In this document: in pieces, positions 52,830-61,562 of the stretch
How positions within the stretch are numbered: position 1 is the first letter of the stretch
Layout of the letters: each line of letters opens with the position of its first letter
Assembly: GCA_963701265.1 (NCBI GenBank)
Contig: OY969581.1
Coordinates: 2,170,001 to 2,234,000, forward strand
Source: VRUE01 sp963701265
GTDB lineage: Bacteria; Actinomycetota; Thermoleophilia; Solirubrobacterales; 70-9
Reading direction: 5' to 3'
DNA: 64,000 bases
Translations under genes and position numbers: made by a program
Notes under the pieces: model-generated
The model's database searches: none
Told to the model about the DNA's origin: nothing
Seen by the model: the letters and a program-made list of their open reading frames with translations, nothing else

Positions 52830-53939
52830 TTATTCCTCCAGCTCGATCGCTTCGATCTCACCGGTATCCGGATTGAGCTCGCCGCGGCGCAGCTTGAGGA
52901 TCTCCAGCACGTAGACGAGGTAGACGCTGGTCGCCAACGCGAGCAGGCCAAAGGCGACGATCACCGCGGTCCAGAGCGCGTCGAAGTGGCCGTGATCGTC
53001 GCTGTAGGGGACGAAGCGCAGGGCCAGCGCCAGCGCCGCGAGGGCAAGCGTCCAGCCGTATAGGTAGGCCAGGGTGCGCCGCTGCGAGAAGCCGATGTTG
53101 GCCATGCGGTGGTGGAAGTGCCAGGTGTCGGCCTGGTAGATCGGCTGGCGGTACTTGAGCCGCTTGGCGACGACGAAGCCGGTGTCGAGGATCGGCACGG
53201 CAAGCACCACGAGTGGGAAGACGAGGGCAACGACGGCATTGGTCTTCAGCGCTCCCTGCACAGAGGCGACGGCGAGCAGGTAGCCGAGCAGGTTGGAGCC
53301 GGTGTCGCCCATGAAGCTGGAGGCGGGCGGGAAGCCGTGGCGGAGGAAGCCGAGCGCACCGCCGGCGGTCAGCGCCGCCAGCACTCCGGCAGCATTGCGG
53401 TCGAGCGAGAGCGCGATCACCGCCAGGGCGATCGCCGAGATCGTGCAGACGCCGGCGGCGAGGCCGTCGACCCCGTCGATGAAGTTGATCACGTTGACCA
53501 CGGCGACGATGCCGAGCACGGTCAGCGGATAGGCGAGCCAGCCGAGCTCGAAGCCGCCGACGAAGGGAAGGGTGAGGTTGTCGACCCGGACGCCGGCGAG
53601 GACCGGGATCAGCGCCGCGCCGATCTGGCCGAGCAGCTTCGGCAGCGCCGGTATTTCCCAGACGTCGTCGACCACGCCGACGGCGGCGATCGCGGCGGCG
53701 CCGAGCAGGATCGCGTGGCTTTCGCCGTCGCCGGGAAGCCAGATCCACCCCGCCACCTCGATCCCGACGAAGATCGCCAAGCCGGAGAGCCGCGGCATCG
53801 GTGTGTCGTGCAGCCCACGCTCCTTGGGCTGGTCGATCGCGCCGATGCGGAAGGCCAGTCGCTCGGCGTAGGGAACCAGCAGCCAGGCGATCGCGGCGGC
53901 GAGAAGGAAAGCGAGGACGGCGTCAGTTGTCGATGCCAT
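52830..53939 (-). CDS. WecA/MraY-family sugar-1-phosphate transferase
   Basis: Polytopic enzyme that transfers a (N-acetyl)hexosamine-1-phosphate onto undecaprenyl phosphate, starting a lipid-linked glycan. The 369-residue product has about eleven helices; motifs GVVDDVWEIPALPK (DD), NVINFIDGVDGLAAGV, SFMGDTGSNLLGY and, near the C-terminus, WHFHHRMANIG, the HxHH box of the WecA branch. It probably feeds the LCP ligase and sugar-nucleotide genes in this window; uppP recycles the carrier. Actinobacterial WecA (Rv1302) also lies beside atp genes. Confidence 0.9.
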   Translation of the reverse strand: MASTTDAVLAFLLAAAIAWLLVPYAERLAFRIGAIDQPKERGLHDTPMPRLSGLAIFVGIEVAGWIWLPGDGESHAILLGAAAIAAVGVVDDVWEIPALPKLLGQIGAALIPVLAGVRVDNLTLPFVGGFELGWLAYPLTVLGIVAVVNVINFIDGVDGLAAGVCTISAIALAVIALSLDRNAAGVLAALTAGGALGFLRHGFPPASSFMGDTGSNLLGYLLAVASVQGALKTNAVVALVFPLVVLAVPILDTGFVVAKRLKYRQPIYQADTWHFHHRMANIGFSQRRTLAYLYGWTLALAALALALRFVPYSDDHGHFDALWTAVIVAFGLLALATSVYLVYVLEILKLRRGELNPDTGEIEAIELEE

Positions 53940-53974
53940 TTCGCGGAGGCCCGGGAGATACGGGCCGGGTCAGG

Positions 53975-54991
53975 CTACTCGACGCTCTCGACAGCGCCGA
54001 GCGCGCCTGCAACCAGAAGCTCGGGATCGCGCGGGTTCAGCACCCCGACCGGCGTCTCACGCTTGCGCAGGGGCAGTTGGTCCACGTCGTCGAGCACGCG
54101 CAGCCGACCTTCGGCGATCAGCGCCTCATCGACGCCGCCCATGCGGCCGGCGAAGGTGGTGAAGACGGGCGTGCCGAGGGCAACGGCCTCGCGGTTCATC
54201 GTCCCCCCCGCGCTGACGACCAAGTCGGCGTAGGCGATCAGGCTCTGGGCGTCGATCGCCCGCTCGGGCACGATCAGGTTGTCCGCCCGCATCGCCCGCA
54301 CCTCCTCGCCCTGGCGCTCGGTGCGCGGAATCACCACCGCTTGCACGCTGGCCGCAGCGGCAAGGTGGCGGATCGCCTCGCCGTAGAGGTCGTTGCGAGC
54401 GTGGTACTCGGAGGTCTCCGGCGGCGGCCTGACGACCACGAGCACCTTCTCGCGATCAAGCCCGAGCTGGTCGAGCACCGCAGCATCGGGCTGGAAATCG
54501 GCCAGGTAGTACTCCTCCTTCAACCCGGGATAGCGGACCAGCTTGCGCTCCTTGGCGCCGATCTTCTTCAACCGCTCGAGCGGGATCGAATCGGGCATCA
54601 GCACCTTGCGCGCCGCCCGGAAGGCGATCTGGCGCTGCCAGCCGGCGAACTCGTAGTCCTGCATCTGGGCAGAGGGAATGCGGAAGCAGGAGGAGACGAC
54701 GGCGAGGTCAACCGAGCCGTGCGCGAGGGCAAGATCGGGGCGTCGCTCCCAGACCACCCGGGCCAGCCGCGCCGAGCGCCCAGCCAGGGCCCGCCCCTTG
54801 CCGAAGGCGGAAGCGCCGCCATGACTGCCAACCGCGGTGTACGGGATACCGAGCCGGTCGAGGATCCCCAGCGTCTGCCCGTACTCGCGAGCGGTGACGA
54901 GGACCTCGTCACCGCGTGCTTCGAGCCGCTCGACCAGCGGCCGCAAGACCAGCGGGTGCGCCGCGGCCGTCATGTCCACCCACACCCTCAC
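53975..54991 (-). CDS. DUF354 glycosyltransferase-like protein
   Basis: A 338-residue protein of the DUF354 family, with GT-B-like character: VWVDMTAAAHPLVLRPLVERL at the N-terminus, AHGSVDLAVVSSCFRIPSAQ, YPGLKEEYYLADF, and a C-terminal donor-type block ADLVVSAGGTMNREAVALGTPVFTTF. DUF354 proteins occur in envelope polysaccharide clusters in bacteria and archaea and have no proven reaction. GTG 54991 overlaps the small membrane-protein gene by four bases and wecA follows 35 bp later, so a glycan role is likely. Confidence 0.82.
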   Translation of the reverse strand: MRVWVDMTAAAHPLVLRPLVERLEARGDEVLVTAREYGQTLGILDRLGIPYTAVGSHGGASAFGKGRALAGRSARLARVVWERRPDLALAHGSVDLAVVSSCFRIPSAQMQDYEFAGWQRQIAFRAARKVLMPDSIPLERLKKIGAKERKLVRYPGLKEEYYLADFQPDAAVLDQLGLDREKVLVVVRPPPETSEYHARNDLYGEAIRHLAAAASVQAVVIPRTERQGEEVRAMRADNLIVPERAIDAQSLIAYADLVVSAGGTMNREAVALGTPVFTTFAGRMGGVDEALIAEGRLRVLDDVDQLPLRKRETPVGVLNPRDPELLVAGALGAVESVE

Positions 54992-55566
54992 GAGCCGGGA
55001 TCATGCCGCAGCGGGCCCTGCGGGCCGGTTTCGGTGCCATCCGGGTCGGCCATCGCACAGAGCGCGATCGGCGGGGTCACGACGACGCCGAGCAGGACAG
55101 CGAAGATGGTCTGGCAGAGCACGAACTGGCCCTGATCGAGAGAGCCGGGGCCCGCGCCAACAAGCACCAGGAGGAGCGGCGGCGCCAGAGTAGTCACCGT
55201 CAGGACACCGATCACGGCGCCGCGGCGCCAGCGGGGCAACGGCAGGGCCCCCAGCCAACCGTGGGTGGCGCGAAGCTCGCTGAGCGCAGGCAGGCTTCCG
55301 CTGCGGATATCGGCGCGGATCGCCGTCGTCGTCAGCAGGCAGGTGATCAAGGGCAGCAGGAAGAGGGTCCCGATGACGTTCCAGAAGATGCTCGTCTCGA
55401 TCAGCGGCGCCCCCCACATCGGGATCGAGTCCTGACCGGCAACGCTGAGCCAGGCAATCGCCGCATTGACCGCCGTGTTGATCGCCGCCGTCGCGACGAG
55501 GGCCCTGGTGATCAGCCAGCGCTGGTTCGCTGCGGGCAGCTCCCGCCAGAGCGAGGTACCCGGCAA
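54988..55566 (-). CDS. Four-helix membrane protein, unknown
   Basis: A 192-residue membrane protein with helices near residues 22-42, 58-82, 113-137 and 148-170; short charged loops and a polar C-terminal tail (DPDGTETGPQGPLRHDPGS). No family recognised. TTG start eight bases after the glyA stop; its end overlaps the DUF354 gene. Coupling to DUF354 and wecA suggests an envelope role. Confidence 0.6.
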   Translation of the reverse strand: MPGTSLWRELPAANQRWLITRALVATAAINTAVNAAIAWLSVAGQDSIPMWGAPLIETSIFWNVIGTLFLLPLITCLLTTTAIRADIRSGSLPALSELRATHGWLGALPLPRWRRGAVIGVLTVTTLAPPLLLVLVGAGPGSLDQGQFVLCQTIFAVLLGVVVTPPIALCAMADPDGTETGPQGPLRHDPGS

Positions 55567-55574
55567 GGAGCCGC

Positions 55575-56855
55575 CTAGGCGGCGACCGCTGCCAGCTGTG
55601 AATAGAGCGGGTAGCGCTCCATCAGGGCACGCGTGCGCTCGGCGAGGGGAGCCTTCTGGGACTCGAAGTCATCGGAGAGCGCCGTCGCGATTACGCTGGC
55701 GATCTCGGTCATGTCGTCCTCGAGGAGGCCGCGCGTGGTCAGCGCTGGGGTGCCGATCCGCAACCCCGAGGGGTTCATCGGCGGCCGCGGGTCGAAGGGG
55801 ATCGCGTTGCGGTTGACGGTGATGCCGACCGCGTCGAGGCGGTCCTCCGCTGTCTGGCCGTCGAGGCCGGTCGGGGTGAGGTCGACGAGGACGAGGTGCA
55901 CATCGGTGCCACCGGTGAGGACCGGGACCCCTCCGTCTTCCAGCCCGGCGGCAAAGGCCTGGGCGTTGGCGATCGTCTGGCGCTGGCGGGCGCGGAAAGG
56001 CTCGCTGGCCGCGATATGCAGGGCAACCGCCTTGGCGGCGATCGTGTGCATCAGCGGCCCGCCCTGCTGACCGGGGAAGACGCCTTTGTCGATTGCCTTC
56101 GCGTGCTCCTCCTTGCAGAGGATCATGCCGCTGCGCGGGCCGCAAAGCGTCTTGTGAATCGTCGTCGTGACGACGTCGGCGTGCGGCACCGGGTTGGGGT
56201 GCTCGCCGGCGGCGACGAGGCCGGCAAAGTGGGCCATGTCGACCATCAGCTTGGCCCCGACGGAGTCGGCGATCTGGCGGAAGGCGGCGAAGTCGAGCTG
56301 CCTCGGGTAGGCCGACCAACCGGCGACGATCAGCTTCGGCTTGTGCTCCTCGGCGAGCGCGGCGACCTCATCCATGTCGACCAGCAGATCGTCTTTGCGG
56401 ACGTGGTACGGAACCGGGTTGTAGAGCGTGCCGGAGACGTTGATCTTCATCCCGTGACTGAGGTGGCCGCCGTGATCGAGAGCGAGGCCGAGGAAGGTGT
56501 CCCCTGGTTCGAGCAGCGCCATGTAGACGGCGTTGTTGGCCTGCGCTCCGGAGTGGGCCTGGACGTTGGCGTGGTCGGCGTCGAAGAGCGCCTTGGCGCG
56601 GTCGATCGCCAGCTGCTCGGCGACGTCGACCTCCTCGCAGCCGCCGTAGTAGCGGCGGCCCGGATAGCCCTCGGCGTACTTGTTGGTCAACACCGAGCCG
56701 ACCGCGTCGAGCACCGCCTGGGGCACGAAGTTCTCCGAGGCGATCATCTCCAATGTGCCCTGCTGGCGGCGCAGCTCAGCCTCGAGCACGGCGGCGATGT
56801 CGGGATCGACCTCGCTCAGTGGGGCGGTCTGGAAATTCTCCGGCAAATCGGCCAT
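55575..56855 (-). CDS. glyA: GlyA, serine hydroxymethyltransferase
   Basis: PLP enzyme converting serine and THF to glycine and methylene-THF. The 426-residue product has LEMIASENFVP, YPGRRYYGGCEEVD, HSGAQANNAVYMALL, and the PLP lysine in TTTIHKTLCGPRSGMI (about residue 226). ATG 56855 is used because it starts the familiar N-terminus; another ATG five codons upstream is possible. A box TATGGT lies ten bases before it. Confidence 0.96.
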   Translation of the reverse strand: MADLPENFQTAPLSEVDPDIAAVLEAELRRQQGTLEMIASENFVPQAVLDAVGSVLTNKYAEGYPGRRYYGGCEEVDVAEQLAIDRAKALFDADHANVQAHSGAQANNAVYMALLEPGDTFLGLALDHGGHLSHGMKINVSGTLYNPVPYHVRKDDLLVDMDEVAALAEEHKPKLIVAGWSAYPRQLDFAAFRQIADSVGAKLMVDMAHFAGLVAAGEHPNPVPHADVVTTTIHKTLCGPRSGMILCKEEHAKAIDKGVFPGQQGGPLMHTIAAKAVALHIAASEPFRARQRQTIANAQAFAAGLEDGGVPVLTGGTDVHLVLVDLTPTGLDGQTAEDRLDAVGITVNRNAIPFDPRPPMNPSGLRIGTPALTTRGLLEDDMTEIASVIATALSDDFESQKAPLAERTRALMERYPLYSQLAAVAA

Positions 56856-56914
56856 CGGAGGAGCGACCATAGCAACGCGCCGGGATAGCCGAAGCGGCTA
56901 TAGATGTGCGCCTC

Positions 56915-57688
56915 GTGAAACTGAAGCGGACCCGCCTTGCCCTCGCCCTCTCTCTCCTGCCGGCCCTGCTCGGCGTTGCGCCGGCGCAGGCGATCACAGC
57001 GATTGGCGAGAACCCCTGCGAGGGGCCCGAAGCAATGGTCCTGCTCTGCCCCAACCTGCGCATCGGCCCGGCCACCGATCTCTACATCCAGCGCGCCGGC
57101 GACCAGGTCCGCTTGCGCGCCACAAGCGACGTTCGCAGCCGCGGCCGCGGCCCGATCGAGGTGCGCGGCACCCGCAACGGCTGGCGCACGATGCTCACCC
57201 GGCAGCGGATCTACCGCGCCGGCGGCGGTCACATCGACGTGCCCAGCCGGGCGACGTTGCGCTTCACCACGGTCGGCGCCTACTTCGGCGGCTCCTACTG
57301 GAAGGTCCACCAGCTGGCCCGCTTCGAGCTCTGGTCGGTCGACGGCCAGCACCGACCCCTGCACCGGGTGCGGGTCGGCCCCAAGCTCAACTACTGCCTG
57401 CGCGACCTCGAGCGCACCCGACCGGGAAAACGCTCACCGGCGACCTGGCACTACCCGGGCTGCGACCAGGACCCCTACAACGATCACGTCACCCTCGGCA
57501 CCTCGGTCGGCTGGTCGGACATCTACCCCGCCGACTACGACAAGCAGTGGATCAGCGTCGGCGGCCTGCGCGGCTGCTTCGCCTTCGTGATGACGGTCGA
57601 CCCGGAGGGCCTGCTCTTCGAGTCCGACGAGGAAGACAACAGCTCCCGCCGCCTCGTCCACCTGCCCTCGGGCAGGGGCAGCTGCTAA
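56915..57688 (+). CDS. Secreted lysyl-oxidase-like protein
   Basis: A 257-residue exported protein. Signal peptide residues 1-26 (LKRTRLALALSLLPALLGVAPAQA), early Cys pair (ENPCEGPEAMVLLCPNL), then a beta-rich fold. The block WKVHQLARFELWSVDG matches in layout the WxxH-ARYEL segment of lysyl-oxidase-family proteins, and HVTLGTSVGWSDIYPADYDKQWI plus TVDPEGLLFESDEEDNSS match their G-(I/T)SxGWxD-Y and VNPxGxxxESxxxNN segments. The usual copper HxH run is reduced to a single His, so oxidase activity is doubtful. GTG 56915 fits the signal peptide and a -10 box TATAGA ten bases upstream. Confidence 0.68.
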   Translation: MKLKRTRLALALSLLPALLGVAPAQAITAIGENPCEGPEAMVLLCPNLRIGPATDLYIQRAGDQVRLRATSDVRSRGRGPIEVRGTRNGWRTMLTRQRIYRAGGGHIDVPSRATLRFTTVGAYFGGSYWKVHQLARFELWSVDGQHRPLHRVRVGPKLNYCLRDLERTRPGKRSPATWHYPGCDQDPYNDHVTLGTSVGWSDIYPADYDKQWISVGGLRGCFAFVMTVDPEGLLFESDEEDNSSRRLVHLPSGRGSC

Positions 57689-57694
57689 TCGCTC

Positions 57695-58492
57695 TTAGCC
57701 GCCGATTGGGGCGCGGGGGGTCGAGCCCCAGAAGACCACGGTGCCGAGCATGCCGATGATGTGGACGATGATGATGTTGACCACCATCGACTGGGCGGTC
57801 GCCGTTCCCACCCCAACCGGACCGCCCGAGGCGGTGTAGCCGTAGTAGCAGCCGACCAGCACGATCGCGGTCGCCATCACCATCCCCTTGGTCAAGCTGA
57901 AGAAGAGGTCAAGCGGGTCCTGGAACATCCAGAAGATCAGCAGGTAGCCGCCCGAGGAGACGTCGCCGACCTGTTGGACCACGGCGAGGTAACTGGCGAA
58001 GTAGGCAACCCCGATCCCAACCAGGTAGAGGAAGGGGATCGCGATCCAGGCGCCGAGCAGACGGGTGGCGGCGAGGAAGGTGACCGGCTGGATCCCCATC
58101 ACCTCGAGCGCGTCGATCTCGTCGGAGATCCGCATCGCGCCGAGCTCGGCGACGATGCCGGTGCCGACCTTGGCCGAGAGGATGTAGCCGAAGGCATAGG
58201 GCAGCCCCTCGCGCAGGTCGCAGTAGGCGGAAAAGAGGCCCGCCAGTGAGGGGGCGCCGATCGAGCGGTTGAAATAGGCGCCCTGCAGGCCGCACTGCAG
58301 GCCGAGGATGAAGACGAAGGCCCAGATGATCACCGCTGAGCCGAGGATCAGGATCCCGGCCTGGCGCAGGCTCTCGCCGAAGTAACGCAGCACCCGGCCG
58401 CTGTAGACGAGGCCGGCGACGCGCGAGCCGAAGCGGGCGATCTCGCCGAAGGAGTCGAGCCAGCCGCGCGGGACGTCGAGCCAGCCGATCAC
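57695..58492 (-). CDS. MlaE/YrbE-family permease (second of pair)
   Basis: A 265-residue membrane permease of the MlaE/YrbE family, which forms lipid-importing ABC transporters with Mce proteins and an MlaF-type ATPase. Family core: AKVGTGIVAELGAMRISDEIDALEVMGIQPVTFL (pieces GTGIVAELGAMRISDEIDAL, GIQP). GTG 58492 overlaps the stop of the first permease (GTGA). No Mce protein gene follows: the next gene is convergent. It corresponds to YrbE-B in actinobacterial mce clusters. Confidence 0.9.
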   Translation of the reverse strand: MIGWLDVPRGWLDSFGEIARFGSRVAGLVYSGRVLRYFGESLRQAGILILGSAVIIWAFVFILGLQCGLQGAYFNRSIGAPSLAGLFSAYCDLREGLPYAFGYILSAKVGTGIVAELGAMRISDEIDALEVMGIQPVTFLAATRLLGAWIAIPFLYLVGIGVAYFASYLAVVQQVGDVSSGGYLLIFWMFQDPLDLFFSLTKGMVMATAIVLVGCYYGYTASGGPVGVGTATAQSMVVNIIIVHIIGMLGTVVFWGSTPRAPIGG

Positions 58493-59295
58493 CGGATTGC
58501 CTGCAGTTCGGGATTGGTGGCGAGCAGGACCGCGGTGAAGACGTAGTTGAAGAAGAAGACCGCGACCAGGGCGATGACCACGGCCTGGTTGACGGCGCGA
58601 CCGACCCCCTCGGCCCCTCCCGAAGCGGTCATCCCCTTGAACGAGCAGACGACGGAGATGATCGCGCCAAAAATCGTGCACATCAGCACCGAGCCCCAGA
58701 TGTCGGTAACCGAGGCGTTGGTGAAGAGGGTGGCGAAGAAGCCGCCGAGCGGCTGGTGGTAGAGCAACTCGGCGGCGATGCCGGCGCTGAGGCCGAAGAT
58801 GATCGCGAAGATGTCGAGCAGCGCCGTCACCACCATCAGCGCCAGGAAGCGCGGCACGACCAGGTTCTTGACCGGGTCGACGCCGAGCACCTGCAGGGCG
58901 TCGAGCTCCTCGCGGATCTTGCGGGCGCCGAGGTCGGCGGTGATCGCGGTGCCGGCGACGCCGGCGACGACGACCGCGGTGACCAGCGGGCCGATCCAGC
59001 GGATCGCGGTAAGGACGAAGAAGCCGCCGAGCCGGTCGAGCGCGCCGAACAGCGAGAGCACGCCCGCCGCCTGCAGGCCCGGCGCGCCCAGGCAGAGCGC
59101 AAAGGTCGAGATCAGCAGCGGAAACCAGGAGAGCTTGAGCACGAAGAGGAACTGCCAGACCAGCTCCTCCCCGTAGGGGTACGGAGGACGCACCGCCGAA
59201 ACGATCGTCTTGGCGGTGAGGATCATCATCTCCCCCACCTGCTCGAAGGCTGACTTGGCGGGCGTGTAAGCCCGGCTCAGGACTTGGCTTGCCAC
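58489..59295 (-). CDS. MlaE/YrbE-family permease (first of pair)
   Basis: A 268-residue permease paralogous to the next gene, corresponding to YrbE-A. Core segment GTAITADLGARKIREELDAL then LGVDPVKNLVVPRFLAL; later FKGMTASGGAEGVGRAVNQAVV. Five or six helices. GTG 59295 lies inside the end of the regulator gene (19-bp overlap), so the regulator and both permeases form one transcript. Confidence 0.9.
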   Translation of the reverse strand: MASQVLSRAYTPAKSAFEQVGEMMILTAKTIVSAVRPPYPYGEELVWQFLFVLKLSWFPLLISTFALCLGAPGLQAAGVLSLFGALDRLGGFFVLTAIRWIGPLVTAVVVAGVAGTAITADLGARKIREELDALQVLGVDPVKNLVVPRFLALMVVTALLDIFAIIFGLSAGIAAELLYHQPLGGFFATLFTNASVTDIWGSVLMCTIFGAIISVVCSFKGMTASGGAEGVGRAVNQAVVIALVAVFFFNYVFTAVLLATNPELQAIR

Positions 59296-60053
59296 CAGCT
59301 CATCGCCCTGCCGAGAGGGCCCCCGCCCGATCGCGGTGACGTACCACCCTGCTTCTGCTCCAACTCTGCTTTGCGGCGCGCGCGTGCCTCGCCCACCTGC
59401 CTGGCCCGCAGCTCGGCCGCCCGCTGCGCCTCGGAGAGCTGCGCGATCAGCGTGTCGCGCGTCTGCTCGAGCTCCTCGACGCCGGCCACGTGCGCTTTTG
59501 AGAAACGCGCTGCAGTGGGCATGTCATCGGGCAGGTCGCGTGTGTAGGCGGCCAGCTCGATCTCGAGGCGGGCGATCTGGCGGCGCAGCTCGTGGCGGAC
59601 CTCGATCGCCTCGCTCTCCTCGTCGAGATTGGGCAGATCGTCGGTCGCCTCCCCCACCTCACCCGCTTCGCCCATGCTCGCGCAGGCGGCGGTGACCACG
59701 ATCAGGTCGCTTGGGTCTATGCCCGCGTCAAGGGTTCGGCGCAGCGCCTCGGCAGCGATCTCCTCCAACTCCGGCGACGCCTCGATCTGCTCGCCGACGA
59801 AGGTTCCCTGGCCCTGACGACTGACCACGAGCCCGGCCTCCTCCAGCCCGGCATAGACGGCGCGCACGGTGTTGACGTTGACGCCTCCCCACTCGGCGAG
59901 GCGGCGAAAGCTCGGCAACCGCTCCCCCGCCGCCAGTCGGCCGGTGGCGATCAGCGCCCGCAGGCGCCAGGAGAGCTGAACGCCAACCGGCAGCTCCGCA
60001 GCGGGGTCGGTGGAAAAGGGCGTGGCCTCGCGACCTGCGGTCTGCTGTGCCAT
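59277..60053 (-). CDS. GntR-type regulator with coiled-coil C-terminal part
   Basis: A 258-residue protein. The N-terminal winged helix (residues 22-90) is of the GntR class: LRALIATGRLAAGERLPSFRRLAEWGGVNVNTVRAVYAGLEEAGLV (pieces GERLPSFRRLAEWGGVN, NTVRAVYAGLE), then GTFVG. The C-terminal half lacks FadR, UTRA or aminotransferase domains; it is helical and charged (about residues 140-235, EELEQTRDTLIAQLSEAQR) and ends with SWWQAKS. It probably controls the YrbE pair it overlaps. The ATG lies eight bases after a complete TTGACT-N17-TACTGT promoter. Confidence 0.8.
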   Translation of the reverse strand: MAQQTAGREATPFSTDPAAELPVGVQLSWRLRALIATGRLAAGERLPSFRRLAEWGGVNVNTVRAVYAGLEEAGLVVSRQGQGTFVGEQIEASPELEEIAAEALRRTLDAGIDPSDLIVVTAACASMGEAGEVGEATDDLPNLDEESEAIEVRHELRRQIARLEIELAAYTRDLPDDMPTAARFSKAHVAGVEELEQTRDTLIAQLSEAQRAAELRARQVGEARARRKAELEQKQGGTSPRSGGGPLGRAMSWWQAKS

Positions 60054-60061
60054 CAGACCAC

Positions 60062-60090
60062 ACAGTATGAGATCGGGCTGTTCTAGTCAA
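60062..60090 (-). promoter_or_regulatory. gntR-type gene promoter, TTGACT-N17-TACTGT
   Basis: -35 TTGACT at 60090-60085, 17-bp spacer, -10 TACTGT at 60067-60062, then eight bases to the ATG (leaderless). The -35 lies in AGTTGACTAG, itself part of a CTAGT...ACTAG near-palindrome. The same hexamers with the same spacing recur at 62697-62725. Confidence 0.8.
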
Positions 60091-60741
60091 CTAGGACAGC
60101 GAACGCCAGGCCTCGGCGAGCCGCCCGCTCAGCTCGTCCCTGCTCATCCCACCCTCGCGCAAGACGGCCCAGTCGCCGTCCCCGTAGTCCAAGCGAGTGA
60201 GGTCGACGACAGTCGACGGCAAACCGGTCAAGCTGCCGCCGTCGATCGCGACGTCAACCGCGGTGAGGATGTCATGGGGAACGTCGGCAAAGATCGCCGG
60301 TGCCGGCTCGCCGCTGTGGTTCGCCGAGGTCTGGAAGAGCGGACACATCGCTCCCGCCAGCGGTCCATCGATCAGTCGCAGCCCAAGCCGCTCGCGGTCC
60401 TCGCGACAGGCGAGTGGGTAGCGATGCTGCGGATTGGCAACGACCAGGGTTACCGGCCCGGGCAGCAACACTCCCACCGCAGCTCGGGTGCGATCCCCAA
60501 GCCCCTCGACCAGCTCGCGCATCGCCAGTGGGGAGAAGTAGAGAACAGCTGAGGGCTTGCCGTCGTCTCGGCCCTTGATCCGGTGGATCCGCTCAATTGC
60601 CTCCGGGTTGAGCGGATCGCAGGCGAGGCCGTAGAGGCCATCGGCCGGGAAGACTGCGACACCGCCGGCGGCAATGCAGAGCTCGAGGCCGGTGCGCGCG
60701 CGGTCCGCCCCGTCGCGCTCGATCGAGACCGTGACGGTCAT
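60091..60741 (-). CDS. Sua5/YrdC/TsaC-type threonylcarbamoyl-AMP synthase
   Basis: Makes threonylcarbamoyl-AMP for t6A37 tRNA modification. The 216-residue product is a YrdC domain: GGVAVFPADGLYGLACDP, RIHRIKGRDDGKPSAVLYFS (KGR-KP substrate site), LLPGPVTLV and TSANHSGEPAPAI. There is no extra Sua5 C-terminal domain. ATG 60741 overlaps the prmC stop (ATGA). The order prfA-prmC-sua5 is widespread. Confidence 0.92.
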   Translation of the reverse strand: MTVTVSIERDGADRARTGLELCIAAGGVAVFPADGLYGLACDPLNPEAIERIHRIKGRDDGKPSAVLYFSPLAMRELVEGLGDRTRAAVGVLLPGPVTLVVANPQHRYPLACREDRERLGLRLIDGPLAGAMCPLFQTSANHSGEPAPAIFADVPHDILTAVDVAIDGGSLTGLPSTVVDLTRLDYGDGDWAVLREGGMSRDELSGRLAEAWRSLS

Positions 60742-61562
60742 CGTGCCGCCCCGCTGCGCCCGATCACCAGGCGTTCGATCCCGGCCAGATCTGGACGCGA
60801 TTCGGTTGCCTCGAAATCGGCTTCCCGCAGCAGCTCGGCGGTGGCGGCGGCCTGCCCCTCGCCGATCTCCAGGGCCACGGTCTCGGTGACGCCGGCAAGG
60901 GCCGGAACCACCTCCCGCACTGCGTCGAGCCCGTCCGCTCCCGCAAGCAGCGCCTCGCGCGGCTCCCACTCGGTCACCTCGCGCTGCAGCTCGCCCCACT
61001 CCCCCTCGCTCACATAGGGAAGGTTCGCGACGACGAGGTCAAATCCCTCACCGGCCAGCGGCAATGTTCCCTCGCGGAACTCGACTCGGGCGGCGAGGCC
61101 GAGGCGCTCGGCGTTGTCGCGGGCCACGGCGAGCGCCGAAACCGACGTGTCGGTGGCACTGACCGAACAGCCGGGCAACTCGGCGGCGATCGCGAGGGCG
61201 ACGGCACCCGAGCCGGTGCCGACGTCGAGCACCGAGCCCGGCTGCAGCTCGAGCGCGAGCTCGACCAGCAGCTCGGTCTCGGGACGGGGAATGAGGACGC
61301 GGGGATCGACTTGGAGCTCGAGATGGCGGAAACCACGCCTGCCGAGGATGTAGGCAACCGGCTCGCGGCGCAGGCGACGGCGCACCATTTCGGCAAAGCG
61401 CCGCGTCGCCGCCGGGGGGATCTCCTCGTCGGGGTTCGCCGCCATGTGGGCGCGGTCCCGCCCGGTTGCCTCGGCGAGCAGCAGTTCGGCGTCAAGGCGC
61501 GGCTCGTCGACTCCGGCGGCGCGCAGCGCGTCGACCGACGCGCTCAGCGCCTCGCGCGTCAC
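60738..61562 (-). CDS. prmC: PrmC, release-factor glutamine methyltransferase
   Basis: Methylates the GGQ glutamine of RF1 and RF2. The 274-residue product has an N-terminal helical domain, motif I VLDVGTGSGAVALAIA (about residue 115), and the active-site loop FDLVVANLPYVSEGEW, where NLPY replaces the usual NPPY. Overlaps prfA by four bases, so enzyme and substrate are co-translated. Confidence 0.93.
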   Translation of the reverse strand: MTREALSASVDALRAAGVDEPRLDAELLLAEATGRDRAHMAANPDEEIPPAATRRFAEMVRRRLRREPVAYILGRRGFRHLELQVDPRVLIPRPETELLVELALELQPGSVLDVGTGSGAVALAIAAELPGCSVSATDTSVSALAVARDNAERLGLAARVEFREGTLPLAGEGFDLVVANLPYVSEGEWGELQREVTEWEPREALLAGADGLDAVREVVPALAGVTETVALEIGEGQAAATAELLREADFEATESRPDLAGIERLVIGRSGAAR

